Assembly (NCBI RefSeq): GCF_000471905.2
Contig: NW_006499973.1
Coordinates: 2,054,881-2,118,880, forward strand
Direction: 5' to 3'
Origin: Amborella trichopoda
Taxonomy: Eukaryota; Streptophyta; Magnoliopsida; Amborellales; Amborellaceae
Length of the DNA stretch: 64,000 nt
The notes beneath the pieces were generated by a model. It was not told the DNA's origin. It did no database searches and saw only the letters and a list, made by a program, of their open reading frames with translations. A program made the position numbers and the translations under genes. Position 1 is the first letter of the stretch. Every line of letters begins with the position of its first letter. Shown piece after piece: positions 45,675 through 57,120 of this stretch.

Positions 45675-48600
45675 TGGTTAGGTGCCTCGATCTCGCTCTC
45701 CGAATTCGAAAGATCTGGTGTCATGCATCTTGGGTTTTGGGGAGACCTGGGACTTTGAGATCGCTCTCTTGGGAACCTCATTTGAGAACAAGGGCAGGTA
45801 CTACCAACCGATGAGAGAGGAAATATTATAAGACAAGTGGGTGACTTACTCGAGCTGGCTCGCGTGGGCGCCCTTTTAGAAGAAAGCCCCCCACTAATAA
45901 AACTGGTTCAGAATCACCGCCCTTGGCTTGTATTCTCTTGTTTTCTGTAATCACACACATATCGCAAATACTATAAGACAAGTGGGTCAACAGACCTCAC
46001 CTTGGCTCTTTGGTGAACATACACAAACATGCACATTCAGAAGAAGAAGAGAAGAATGAGAGAAGAAAAATGGGAGAGAGAAGAATTTAAGCAGGCGGGG
46101 AGATCGGTACAGTGACTAAGCTGGTGAGTAATTGGCCTGTCGTGGTAGTAAAATGGGTTCGGTAACTAAGACCGGCTCAACAGGATTACTATTAGATGTC
46201 AATATCGATACTGATTAGCTAGACATGACGGTTAGTCTGTCGTGGCAATAAAGTGGGCACAGTAATTCTGGCACAACAACATTATGGCTAGACAATTGGA
46301 CCACCATGAAAGGCTAATCTCGACCCCTCTTAATCGAGCGAAGGAATAACAAAATGAAGATCATAAAGAAAGAATAAGAAGTGAGATTCAAGAAGAAGAG
46401 AACAGAAAGAAGGAGGGGCAAGAGAAAGAAAGGAGAAGAATATGAGAGAAGAGAAAAACACAAATGACGCTAGGCGTCGCTGACTGTATTAGGCAAAGAA
46501 AAGGAATAAGACACGTTAGGCACTGAGAGTCGCCGACTGTATCAGACAAAGAAGAGAGGGAGAGCATAGTCGGTGCTGAGCATCGTCGGCTGTGTTAGAC
46601 AAAGGAGAGAGAGAAGATGAAGTCAGCGCTAGGCTTCGTCGTTTGTATTAGACAGAGAAGAGAGAGAAGATACAGTCGGAGCTAAGATTCATCGAGTGTA
46701 TTAGATAGAGAAGAGAGAGAACATGCAGTCGAACTTAGGCTTCATCGATTGTATTGGACAGAGAAGAAAGAGAACATGTAGTCGGCACTAGACATTACCG
46801 ATTGTATAGCGTCGACTGTATTAGACAGAGAAGAAAGAGAACATGCTGTCAGTGTTAGGCTTCACCAACTGTATTAGACAAAGAAGAAAGAGAACATGCA
46901 ATCAACGTTAGGCTTCTCCAACTGTGTTAGACAGAGAAAAAAAAGAACATGCAGTGGGTGTTAAGCTTCGCCGACTGTATTAGACAGAGAAGAAAGATAA
47001 CATGCAGTCGGTGTTAGGCTTCGTCGACTGTATTAGACAGAGAAGAAAGATAACATGCAGTCGGCACTAGACATCACTGTGCTAGATAGAAGAGAAAGAG
47101 AATACAGGCGGCACTAGTCATCGCTGACTGTGTTAGACGAAGAGTAAAAAGAGAGATAAAGATGAAAAGAAGAGGGAAAGATAGATAAAGATGAGAAAAG
47201 AAGGGAGGAGAGCAAAAGAGAGGAGGAGAGAGAAATTACCTTATCGATGGATATTGACCCTTTTCTTCTCTCTCCTATCACTCTCTTCAAGCCGCACCCA
47301 TGAGCTTAAGCAAAAATGAAGTCTTTATTGATTGATTGAAGATTGAACCGAAGCCCTTTTTTACAATTTGGCTTTACATGTATATATAGAGTTGGGCTAA
47401 AACATGGGGGTATGCCTAAAAACTACTTAGAATTGAAGATAATTACGATTTAATTGAACTAAAATAAATTCTAAAAATGGGTAAAAAAAGACTATTTTGC
47501 CCCTGCCTAATAATGTGTGGAATTTCATAACAGTCCCTGTTGCCGGAGAATTTGCGTGATCTTCCCTGACTGATTCGGGGTTGTTCTGATGCACATTTGA
47601 TCGAAAGATGATTACTTTCTTATAAGGCTCGACATGGTGATCGATTTGATACCAACTTCGAGCCATGAATCATGTTTTTACGCCATGATCATGAAACTTT
47701 AATTTTGGATGAATCTTGAAACTTTGGATAGATTGTGTGTACGTTCCTTGATGTTTCTTCATGATTTCATCATCGAATCACACTGATCATGCCGTCACAA
47801 TCATGTTGCAACAAACACGGCTCGATTTCATGTCTGGATGAAGATTTTGTCGTCTTGAGTTTTTTGCCGCAATCTTGAAATCTGACGATCAAAATTTACA
47901 ACAGCTTCAATGCCTGTGTGTGTGAAATCCAACCGTTTATCGTATGTGGGTTTCGGACAAGAGATGGCCACAGACCTTACGCACATAATGTAATTGGTTT
48001 CATGCTGATCGGGTATGCGAGCGTCATGATTTGGCTATCGAAGTGGGGCGTGTTGCTGATGAATTTTCTGCAACTTCCTTCACGAATTAGCAACTTCTCT
48101 TTAGTTTTTTCTCCTTGCTCGAGCATCGTCACGAGGTGTACTACATATCGAATCGCTCGTCTTGATGAGATGAACATGCTCACCAAATTTAAGTGCGATC
48201 TGACTTGAAACGAGTGAGATATAGGCTGCAAAAGTCACTACCCATAACCTTAAGAACAACCACCTTTAATGGTGTTTTAGTGCAGGGTGGCAACACGGGA
48301 ATAGTGTGCGGCCTACCCCTTATCGGTATTTTACCTATAACTTTGTATTTAAATACCTGATTAAGTCGAAACTTCACTCATAAGGGTTTTTGGCAGTACC
48401 GAATCCAATGGTGATGGTCCCACAATAAGTTGATACATCAAAAGTATATTTCTAGTTATGGGGTCTATTTTAAGGTGCTAGAGGCCAATTTTTTCGAAAT
48501 TATTTCTTTGTGTTCACTGCCTTAAACATGTCTAGTCGCGATGAAACTTGGCAGGTATTCATTTAGAGTGATGATGAAGATCTTGATCAGTTCTAGGGCA

Positions 48601-48703
48601 ATTATGATAGTATCGAAATTTTCACTTATTTTGTAGGCTTTATTGATGTGCTTCCTCTTTATTCCGCATCAGGGACCAAGGTGTAGAAAAATGGGTTCAA
48701 ACA
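45675..48703 (-). mobile_element. C copy II, 5' LTR
   Basis: 3029 bp, TGTTTGAACCC ... CCTAACCA on the - strand. It has a TATA box (TCTATATATA, 47390-47400), AATAAA at 47324-47329, and an intact candidate splice donor AAG|GTAATTTC at 47232-47240. It shares its minisatellite type with the 3' LTR, as expected of one insertion. Confidence 0.95.
46450..47160. repeat. ~53-bp minisatellite in C copy II 5' LTR
   Basis: About 13 units like CAGTCGGTGTTAGGCTTCGT + CGACTGTATTAGACAGAGAA + GAAAGATAACATG. Confidence 0.9.
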
Positions 48704-48708
48704 ATTGG
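48704..48708. repeat. Target-site duplication, right (ATTGG)
   Basis: Identical to 28123-28127. Removing 28128-48708 restores ATATTGG-TTTTAATTTG, the reading seen in the E 5' LTR near 20380. Confidence 0.9.
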
Positions 48709-48901
48709 TTTTAATTTGTTTTTCTTTTGTTATGATTTTTTTCGGAGATTTTGTTTTCTTTCATGGTTTGATTCGATTCCTTCTTTTCAAAAGCATTGAG
48801 CACGCTCCCATCTGTGTGGCATTTGTTACCTCTGTTCGCGATCCCACACCCTGTCACCCTACAACAAGCACGGTATGGGGGCAAGGGGAGGGGCTATGAA
48901 A
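48709..48901 (+). mobile_element. Element E, 3' LTR, last part
   Basis: TTTTAATTTGTTTTTCTTTT ... GGGGCTATGAAA, colinear with 20388-20584 of the 5' LTR (TTCCTTCTTTTCAAAAG and CACGGTATGGGG shared). Confidence 0.9.
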
Positions 48902-49930
48902 CCTTAGACCACAGTAAATTTTGCTAAGGGCATATTGATGCCCTCTTGCTATATCACAGGCTATGTAAAGTGAGCCTGGACGAATTACATCTGCCCCCCC
49001 AGGAAAGACAAATTTACAAAGGAACAGGGCCAGGTAGGTTGCAAGAAAAATACCATCACTCTCGGACTGACATTTATAAGTTGGAGGTATCTCTTTTGTA
49101 ACGACCTTACCCTTTCCTTCTAAAGTGCAATCCAGCTCTGTCGCATCGAGGTATTCTCGATAAAAGAACCTCACCCATTAGGTAAAGTTAACACGACCAC
49201 CAGAGCTAAGAAGTTAGTAGATCTTGAATATCTCCATAAGACCAGATGGAGGTGCTTCGCCCCCTAACGACGCCCCACTGAAAATGATCGAGTTCTGAGG
49301 CATGAACTCGTCATACATCTCCCCCATCTATCGTAGGCCACCGATAAAATGAAGATCCGGTAGAGAGATCCCCGCCTCATCATGTCAGAAAAGCGACGTG
49401 TTGCTGAGGTGACTCCATGTATCCAACAGTGCCTTGATAGTATTGGAGCACCGATCGAAATACCCCGCTGAGCATTGAATTGCTACTGACAAGGAGGCGG
49501 GCCCGAGTGTGTCTATATACAGTTGCAGCACATTAAGGGTCTAGGAAGAATACACCCTCAGAAACGGATGCTCCCCCTGCACTCGGAGCCCAGTAGGAGA
49601 CCATACCAACCCCTTTGTCTTGGCCATCCTCTTCCCAAGAGTAGGAAGGTATTCATTGGAAGCCACCTCCCTATGCAGGCAATGAAGAAGTGCAGCCCCC
49701 TCGTTCGTTGAAATGGTGCCATTATTATTTTTGCAGACTTCAAAACACACTGATCCACTGATGAAGGTGACACTCAGGTGCCACTCTGGTGTACATGAAG
49801 GCTCTGCGAGCCAAATGGGTCCTCCCTGACCAATATATCGCCAGTAAAATTGCTGATCCCTAACTCCCCTGCTCTTGATAGGTTTTTCACTTTCAGAATG
49901 TTGTCAGAACCTCGGTCGCCTGAAGGCTCA
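48902..49930 (-). pseudogene. Antisense PMD gene of element 1, N-terminal piece
   Basis: Starts near 49925 on the - strand (LSRAGELGISNFTGDILVRE). After a frameshift it reads FEVCKNNNGTISTNEGAALL, HREVASNEYLPTLGKRMAKT and LPDLHFIGGLR. It ends with ATYLALFLCKFVFPGGADVI, RPGSLYIACDIARGHQYALS, KIYCGL: the plant mobile domain core (xxLALxLxxFVFP..IRPxxxxxAxxxAxGxxxxLA). Six in-frame stops. It is cut at 48902 by element E and resumes at 17550 (GAVSRGKPYKC). PMD function is not firmly known; the domain is found in transposons and in silencing-related host proteins. Confidence 0.75.
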
Positions 49931-49984
49931 GCCACTGGGTGCACACACTTGCCCCTTGAAAATGCTTGGCTTAACCGATGTGCA

Positions 49985-50165
49985 CATTACCATCATGCAT
50001 GTTTACTGCCATGTGCATTTATTGCCATGCACGTTTACCATCATGCACGTTTACCACCACAGGGCATGAAATTTGCCATCGTACATGTTTGATGCCGCAC
50101 ATGTCTCATCACTGAGCACGTAATTTGCTACCATGCGCGTTTGATGTCGCACGTGTCTTAATGCC
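49985..50165. repeat. Short tandem repeat upstream of PMD gene
   Basis: Imperfect 18-20-bp units such as CATGCACGTTTACCATCATG, about eight copies. Confidence 0.75.
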
Positions 50166-51479
50166 GGGTGAGACCTACTGCCGCACGCTTCTTACTTCGA
50201 TGCGCGACATGCCACTGTCTCCCTCACACATGTCTAAATACTTGCACATGCGCTCCTGCAACTGCTGTCTTCTCAGGTGTCGTGCACTGCATGCACGACT
50301 CGTCGCCAGCACACCTGTCCCCTTTACACATCAGGACGACGACCTTTGGTTGCCTCAACTTGCCGTTCCTCTCCCACTGTTGTTCACTGTATCGCTGGAA
50401 AACTCTCCACACCCCTCTACTGGTACTCATGCCTGTTCAAACCGCTACCCACAGATGTTGCACAGTCGCCTCCTCTTTGCAACCATCGAAAGACCCTTGT
50501 TTATGTCGGAAACCCCCAATTCACTGATGAAGTTCTCTCTCTCTGCTTGCTACCAGAAAAAAATCCCTGTTGTAGCTCTTTCGATCTTCCCAATAGGCAG
50601 TAATCTTTGCCGAAACTCCTCTGCGACGGCTGAAAAAGCATCCGAACTCCTCTGCAGCTCGCTGGTGACTCACGGTCTCCTCTTGTTTTGCCTTGCCGGA
50701 ACTCCTGCTACCTGCCGGAATCCTTCTCACACAGGTGACAAATAACTTTTCCATTTTACTTTTGGGGTTCCCAAAATTACCTTGCACAAAGTAAAAATTT
50801 AATCCAAGTCCAGAAGGCCAAACAGTGATGAGCTAGGCCGGGTTCAGTTTAGGCCCAAGCCCAAACCTAAACAGAGCACATATTGTCAAGCGCACCCCTC
50901 GCCACATGCTACCGAGCACTCCCTCACCACATGCTATTGAGCGCATGTTGCCAAATGTGCCCCTTGCCTCATGCTGCTGCGTGCATACTGTGGAGTGTGA
51001 AGGCTGTCGTGCGCATTGTGTCGCGTGCGTACCACCGAGCATAAAGACTGTCATGTGCCTATTGTCAAGCACACTGTCGCGCCTATTCCGCCAAGTGTGT
51101 CCCTCACCACATGTCGGAATGCGCAACCTACCGTCCGCATATCGTAGAGCACATTTTTCCACAGCCTGTCGAACGTGTTCTTCCGCCTTACGCAAGCTGC
51201 CATCCACATATCGTCAAGCACGTTTCTCCGTAGCCTGGTGTACGCAGACTGCTGTCGCGCATGCCTGACTTATACACCACCGAGCACACCTTTTGTCTTT
51301 GCACCCACGCTTATTTGCATCTTCCACACACGCCTTCCCTAGCTAGCTCGTTCGTGTGCGCATCGGCAAGGTCAGACCTTTATCACCTTTCCATCGCCAG
51401 TGGAGTCATACTCATGCCCCGATCACATGAGTTGATCCATTTTAATCACCAGGGAGTCACATTTAGTCCCTAATCCCCA

Positions 51480-52440
51480 GTGACATGACTTTAAACTGTA
51501 GCACACGTCCTGGCCACATGACGCTAAACTGCTTTGCACAAACAATCCAGTTGCACGACCTTAAACTGTAGCACACGTGCTGACCCCATAGAGCTAAACT
51601 GCTTTGCACAAACGGTCTAGTTGCATGACCTTAAACTATAGCACTCGTCTTGGCTGCATGACTTTAAACTGCTTCACACCACGAATCAGTTGCATGACCT
51701 TAAACTGTAACACCCATCCTGATTGCATGACATTAAACTGTTTCACACCACGATCTAGTTGCATGACCTTAAAACTATAGCACCCGTCCTGACTGCATGA
51801 TGCTCAACTGTGCACAATAGTCTAGTTACATGACCCTAAATTGTAGCGCACATCCTGGCCATATGACATTAAACTACTTCTCGCAATGGTCCTAGCTATA
51901 CGACCTCAAACCGTAGCCCAGGTCACTGTGGCATGACCTTAAACATGTTTCAACACACGTGTGCCCCCTCTACTACACGCACGCCCCCTGCATGCCCTTC
52001 CACGCATGCCCCCCCTATCCGGCTCGTCCACATGTGCATACCACCTTCACTTCCTCCTCAGTGAATCCATCTCCATTGCCCTTCATAGACTCGCAACATT
52101 CCTCAGTGAGTCAGGCCCATGCTCATGAATCCTCGGTGAGGCATTCCATCATCCATACACACCGACAGCTACTGAGCCACCCCTTATCCATCTTCAACAC
52201 AAACACCACTCATCATACATAGACTGTCTCGTGCCATCTCTGCCGAGTGAGTCAAGCGACCACTATACTCACTCTATGGCCTCCACAAACAATGATCCAT
52301 CGCCATCACAATCCAAGTTATATACCTTAAACTGTAGCGCACGTTCTGGTTGCATGACGCTAAATTGCTTCGTACAATGGTCAAGGCTATATGACCTTAA
52401 AGCATAGCCCAGGTCCTAGAGGCATAACCTTAAACACGCC
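51480..52440. repeat. TTTAAGGTCAT tandem array, D block of element 1 (inverted)
   Basis: On the + strand: GCATGACCTTAAACTGTAGC units, interrupted at 51960-52310 by unrelated sequence, as in copy II (32470-32810). Confidence 0.85.
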
Positions 52441-53395
52441 CCCACAAAAACACAAAAAATGGGCATGGTGTAAAAATGAAAGGGGAACACCATGAGTAAA
52501 AATGACGGACGGTCATGGTCATGAAACCATGAGTAAAAGTGTTTCGTAAAATAAAAATCGAGCACGATGAAACCCGAAAGGGCATCGTGAGCAAAAATGG
52601 AAACAAGGCAGACACGGTCGTCTGATCATTGGCAAAAGAGCCTAATAAAAAGGAAGCTGGTGAAAATCAACTTTACGACATCGCTTCCCCCAGTCCAAGT
52701 TAAAACCCGAAAGGGAGCTCAGACTAATAAGCAGGTTGGTGCAGCGTTAGTCCTCACAGGCTGCTCCAGCTAGCACTCAAAGAAAAATCCTCTGTATCAG
52801 AATACCCTGTTGTTAGAACCCAAAAACAATAGCTTCAAGAAAACTCCAACTGTCTGAGTTCATTCAAAAAGGACCCTATTCTCAAGAAGTTAGGACCCTA
52901 TTCAGAAAGGAAGTTAGGGCTCTATGCTAAAGGACCCTATTCTCAAGAAGTCAAATAAAAACACGAAAGCCACGACAGCATGCCAAAGATGCTCTCGAAG
53001 GCAAGAAACTGTCAAATCAGACCAACACCTCTCCATAGCAACTAGGGTAGAACCCTTTCAAGTTCGCCTCGCCAAACCCCTCCCTGACCAGACCAGATGA
53101 TCTGGAGAGGCCAACAAAAGCCCTTGACTGGACTAGGTAGGATAGGGCCCATAGAGGTAACCTTTTTGTCAAAGCAATCCTGGTGTAGTAGCAAACAATG
53201 CTTACCAAGGGCTCCTTGGCTGTCTATCCAAAGCAAGATCTTGATGTGGATGATGGGAATTCTATGATATGTCCCCCACCAGCATCAAAACAAGGATTTC
53301 TTAACATGGACCATGGGCATTCCATGAGATGTCCCCCACCAGTAGCTCAAGTCTCTTCTCCTCCCTAAAGTCTTAATGTATGGGTCTACAAGCCC

Positions 53396-53413
53396 TTAAG
53401 CAAGGCCCCCAGA
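53396..53413 (+). other. Polypurine-like tract before 3' LTR of element 1
   Basis: CTTAAGCAAGGCCCCCAGA directly before TGTTAGAGCATC. The counterpart in copy II is CTTGGGGCAAAC at 31209-31220 (- strand). Weak as a purine tract. Confidence 0.4.
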
Positions 53414-55095
53414 TGTTAGAGCATCTTGGTTATGCCTCATGGAAGCAGCTTCATACGAGTATCCCTTCATCATTTGTGTGATCCAGTGGCCAGGAGGAAA
53501 ACTAAAGTCGAAGGACAAATTTGATTCCAAATGTAATCCTTCTCGTTTCTCTCAAAGCACAACATTTGGCGGGGCCAATTGTTTGAAGGTATTTTTTAAA
53601 AAATTTATCCTTGATACGAATAAAGAGAAAGTAGTTTGCGACCTAGGTCCACAGGTACCAAAATGCACGTGGACTATGGAAGCGGTAAGACAATAAGCCT
53701 TGATCCAGAAGTGAAATTTCAAAAAGTCTCATAATGGCCCAATAAGGTTTAAAATTGTTCCATAGGGTCTTCTAAGAACACCTGCCAAGTTTTGTCATGA
53801 TCCGACAAGTTTAAGGTAGTACAGACGCAGAAACAGTTTTGGAAAATCGGCCTCTAGCCCCTCAAAAATTTATAACTTCATCCCTATTACCAGAGTGTCA
53901 AATGATCATGGGAGTATAGATATTGGATCCGGAATGTCAGAAAACCCCTAGAGACCAAGTTTCAGCTTGAGAGGACGATTCAGAACCAAGTTATGACTAA
54001 ATTACCCAAATTGGGTAAGCCTCATGCTATTGCCGTGCATCCTCAATGAACCATTTTCCATTAATGAAAACTATTTGTTTTTGTTTCGGGCTGAAATTTG
54101 AAAGGCCATATCTCTCTCGTGTTAAGTCAAATCAAGCTTCAATTTTGGAAGCATTTTCGTTTCATCGACCCGAGCATTTCGATATGTGGCACGACTCATG
54201 TCGTGGCTTGAGCCGGGAGAAAAAATAGAGAGAAGTTTGTGATTCAAGGCAAGATCGCTGATTTTCCAGTGGAGCGCACCTTGACAGAACGACCACAATA
54301 CGACGCTTGCATGTTGGATCGGCCTCAAACCAGATCCTTTGTGTGCAAGAGATCAAAGGCTTTGTATCAGCCGAACTTCATGCATGTGGACGGTCAAATT
54401 CGCCACACGATGGAGTTGAAGTTGTTGCAATTTCTGGCCACCAGAAACCAAACTCCATTCAAAATACAAAATTTTGAAAACAGTCGTTCGAACATCAAAT
54501 TGAGCCACGTTCATCACCAAATTTGCATGACGACATGCTCGTCAAGATACAGTGAAGAAATCCTGGAAAAACAATGAGAAATAGGCATGATCCTAAATCA
54601 AAGATCACACATTTCTCATGATTTTCACGTCTCATGATCGTGACCCACAAGTCCAATCCATGGCTCGAAATGGGTATCAAAACGACAGTCTTCCCGAGCG
54701 GATCAAGAAAGTAATAATCATTTGGTCGGATGAAGACCGAAAGGACCTTGAACGAATCCCGTATGATCGCAAAGGTTGCATGGCCATGATAGGGACTTAA
54801 TTTGAATTACAAGATTTGTGGGTGAGGTGAAAAATCATCATTTTACCCCTAATTTCTTAATTTTCTTTAAATCATTTAATTCTTATTTTTTCGTAATTAG
54901 TTTAAGAATTGGGGATCCACCCATGTTTGGATTAATTTTATATATAAACACGTGATATGCTCTTATAAAGGACGCTTAGACAATCTCGTAAACCCATCTT
55001 GATCAATAAAAAAATTGACTTTTGCTTATGTTTTTTAGGGGTGTGTCTCACTTCTTGGAGAGAGAAGATTTTAACGAGTACCCTTGACCATCCAG

Positions 55096-55470
55096 GTAAC
55101 TTTCTCTCTCCTCTCCTCTTTCTCTCTCTTCTTTCTCTCTCTTCTTTCTCTCTCTTTCCTTTCTCTCTTCTTCTTTTATTTCTCTCTACTTTCTTCCTTT
55201 CTCTCTCCTCTTCTTTCCTTTCTCTCTCCTTATCTTCTTTCCTTTCTCTCTCCTTATCTTCTTTCCTTTCTCTCTCTTCTTCTGTCCTTTCTCTCTCTGC
55301 TTCTTTCCTTTCTCTCTCTCATTCTTTCCTTTCTCTCTCTGCTTCTTTCCTATCCTTCTCTTCTTCTTTCTTTTCTCTCTCTACTTCTTTCCTTTCTCTC
55401 TCTCCCCTTCCTCTCTCTCTTCTTCTTTCTTCTTTTCCCTCTTCTTTCTCTCCTCTCTCTCTGTTTGGCA
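55096..55470 (+). repeat. CT-rich low-complexity tract
   Basis: A pyrimidine-only run with a loose 25-30-bp periodicity (TCTTTCCTTTCTCTCTCTGC). Confidence 0.9.
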
Positions 55471-55785
55471 TGGATAGGTATACTGTAGTGCACAATATTT
55501 CTCTCTCTTCTGTCTTCTCTCTCTATCTAGAATGGTGGGGTACACTGCTATGCATGACATTTCTCTCCCTTCTTTCTTTCTGTCTAGCACGGTGGGGTAC
55601 ACCGCCGTGTGTGACACATCTCTCTCTTCTCTCTCTCTGTCTGGCACGACAGGGTACACCGTCGTGTTCAACATTTCTCTCCCTTCTCTCTTTGTCTGGC
55701 ATAGCGGGGTATACTACCTTACGCGGTATTTCTCTCCCTTCTCTCTCCGTTTGGTACAGTGAGGTATACCGCCACGCATGACATT
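55470..55785 (+). repeat. ~55-bp minisatellite in 3' LTR of element 1
   Basis: About six units around GTCTGGCACGGTGGGGTACA + CCGCCGTGTGTGACA + CTCT. It lies in the same LTR slot as the 57- and 53-bp units of the other copies, but the sequence is unrelated. Confidence 0.85.
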
Positions 55786-55879
55786 GCTCTCTCCTCTCTT
55801 CTTTCTTTCTCTCTCCCCTCTTCTTTCTCTCTCCTCTCCTCTTGCTCTCTTTCGCTTGCTTGATTGGATGGCAAGCTGA

Positions 55880-56265
55880 GCTATTTGCCGTCATGCCAGT
55901 CTTGCTATCATGTAGTTTAGACGTCGTGCCAGTCTAACCATCATGCCCATCTAGCTGCTGTGCTAGACTAGCCGTCGTGCCAGTCTTACCATCGTGCTAG
56001 TCTTGCCATCATGTTTGGCTTGCTATCGTGCTAGTCATGCTGCCATGCAGTTTAACCGTCGTGCCAGTCTAACCGTTGTGCCCATCTAGCTGCCACGCCA
56101 TTCTAGCCGCCATACCAGTCTTGCCATCGTGCCAGTCTTGCGATAGTGCTAGTCTTGTCGTTGTACCAGTCTTGCCACCGTGCCAGTCTAGCCTCGTGCC
56201 GGTCTAACTGTCGCACCCGTCTGGCTGCTGCGCCAGACTAACTGTCTTGCCAGTCTAGCCGATGT
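55880..56265 (+). repeat. 18-19-bp repeat in 3' LTR of element 1
   Basis: About 20 units such as GCCGTCGTGCCAGTCTAAC and CATCGTGCCAGTCTTGC. The corresponding part of the other C LTRs (7850-8030, inverted) has only a few copies of the same motif. Confidence 0.85.
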
Positions 56266-56937
56266 ACCAAACGTTTCCTCTCTCTTTCTTTTCTCACTTC
56301 TCTTCTCTTCTTCTCCCCTTCTCTTCTCTTCTCCCCCTTCGAAAGGTTTAACGAGAGCCAAGCTAGCATTCACCCCTTCTCTTTCTTCTCTTCTCTCTTC
56401 TCTCTTTTTCTCTCCTTCTTTTCATCTCTTCCTGCCTTTTGGAAGGTTTAGCAAGAGCCAAGGTAAGCCTCACCCTCTTTCTTATTCCTTTTCTTTTTTC
56501 CTCTCCCTAAAACAAATATTTTTCTTTACCTCTGAAGAGCTAGGTGAAATCCAAACTAGCATTAATTTCTATTTTTCTTTCTCTACTCGCTTTCTCTGAA
56601 GAACTAGGTGAAAGCCAAACTGGTCTTCATTTCTTTATTTATCTATTCCCTCACTATTCTCCCCTCTTTCTATTCTCTTTCTTCATTTACTTTCTTCATC
56701 TCACCTCCTTTCCCTCATTCTTCCACCAAGAAAACAATGTTGTAGGTCCCCTGCTAAAAAGACACCGGAAGGCTGTCTAGATGACATGGACCCAATGGCA
56801 TCATTCCCTCATTTTCCCCTCGAATGTACATGCGTGTGTGCATTCATTCAAAGACAAGGTGGGTTCTGACCCACTTGTCTTTATTCTAATGTGTGTGTGT
56901 GGCTGCAAGAAAGTGCGTTCAAGGAGGAAGTCATCAT

Positions 56938-57120
56938 GCGTGATGCTGTCGTGCATGACATCGCCGTGTGTGATGCCATCGTGTGCGATGGTGTCATGCA
57001 CAACACCGCTTGCACGATGTTGCCATGCATGACATCGCCATGCACGATGCTACCCTGTGCGTTATTACTAATAGTGAATGTATAAGGCAGTTCAGGGGAA
57101 CTTCTATGCTTTCTCTTACT
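56938..57120 (+). mobile_element. E-type LTR fragment
   Basis: Short-period CATGACATCGCCGTGTGTGA repeats, then GGGGAACTTCTATGCTTTCT and CTTAC, matching 17870-18075 and 25490-25690 of LTR E. It is cut at 57120 by the next C LTR. Confidence 0.7.

Larger units (their letters stand above)
28128..48703 (-). mobile_element. C copy II: Tat-lineage retrotransposon with pol and D block
   Basis: The order on the - strand is 5' LTR (48703-45675), PBS (45671), gag (45652-40560, interrupted by LTR B), a linker, RT, two RNase H domains, integrase ending at 35987, D block (35984-31209) and 3' LTR (31208-28128). The perfect TSD ATTGG and the clean continuation of the E LTR across it define both ends. The double RNase H and a long region between integrase and LTR are Tat hallmarks. 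The protease and the antisense PMD gene are missing, and all frames carry stops, so it is dead. Confidence 0.95.
17551..48901 (+). mobile_element. Element E: Del/Tekay-like retrotransposon with nested insertions
   Basis: 5' LTR 17551-20584, PBS 20590, gag-pol 20698-25080, polypurine tract before 25135, 3' LTR 25135-28127 continued at 48709-48901. The 20.6-kb C copy II is inserted in the 3' LTR. The domain order is Gag, CCHC knuckle, protease, RT, RNase H, integrase, GPY/F-like module and a chromodomain-like tail, as in the Del/Tekay lineage. The flanks are CCCCA (17546-17550) and CCTTA (48902-48906), a decayed target duplication. Both flanks are PMD-gene sequence that joins across the element. 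Numerous stops and frameshifts; defective. Confidence 0.9.
49931..53413 (-). mobile_element. D block of element 1 (upstream of the antisense PMD gene)
   Basis: The - strand is colinear with 31209-34400: the first segment (53413-52640), the CACGATGAAACCC repeat, the TTTAAGGTCAT array, a CCGA-rich segment near 50830 (GGCCTAAACTGAACCCGGCC), and the exonic-looking AAAGTAAAATGG...GTTCCGGCAAGG text near 50700-50760. It lies between the 3' LTR and the PMD gene, so it gives the place of the D block: upstream of the antisense gene. No TATA as good as in the other copies is visible near 50790. Confidence 0.7.
53414..56937 (+). mobile_element. C-family 3' LTR of element 1
   Basis: Begins TGTTAGAGCATCTTGG. 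The U3 segment at 53690-54230 matches all other C LTRs (CAAGTTTTGTCATGATCCGA, TTTCAGCTTGAGAGGACG). TATA TATATAAAC at 54941-54949, AATAAA at 55005-55010, candidate donor CCAG|GTAACT at 55093-55100, a CT tract, two minisatellites, and the conserved GACCCACTTGTCTTTATT near 56866. It breaks off at about 56937 into an E-type LTR fragment. The 260-residue Ser/Leu frame at 54999-55781 is only the CT tract. Confidence 0.85.

Noticed and set aside
50125..50745. 206-residue + strand frame
   Set aside because: It runs antisense to the leader of the PMD gene in a repeat-rich D block, overlaps other open frames, and has no domain.
54999..55781. 260-residue Ser/Leu/Phe-rich + strand open frame resembling a membrane protein
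   Set aside because: It translates a pyrimidine-only tract and minisatellite of a C LTR; hydrophobicity comes from CTC/TCT/TTC codons.
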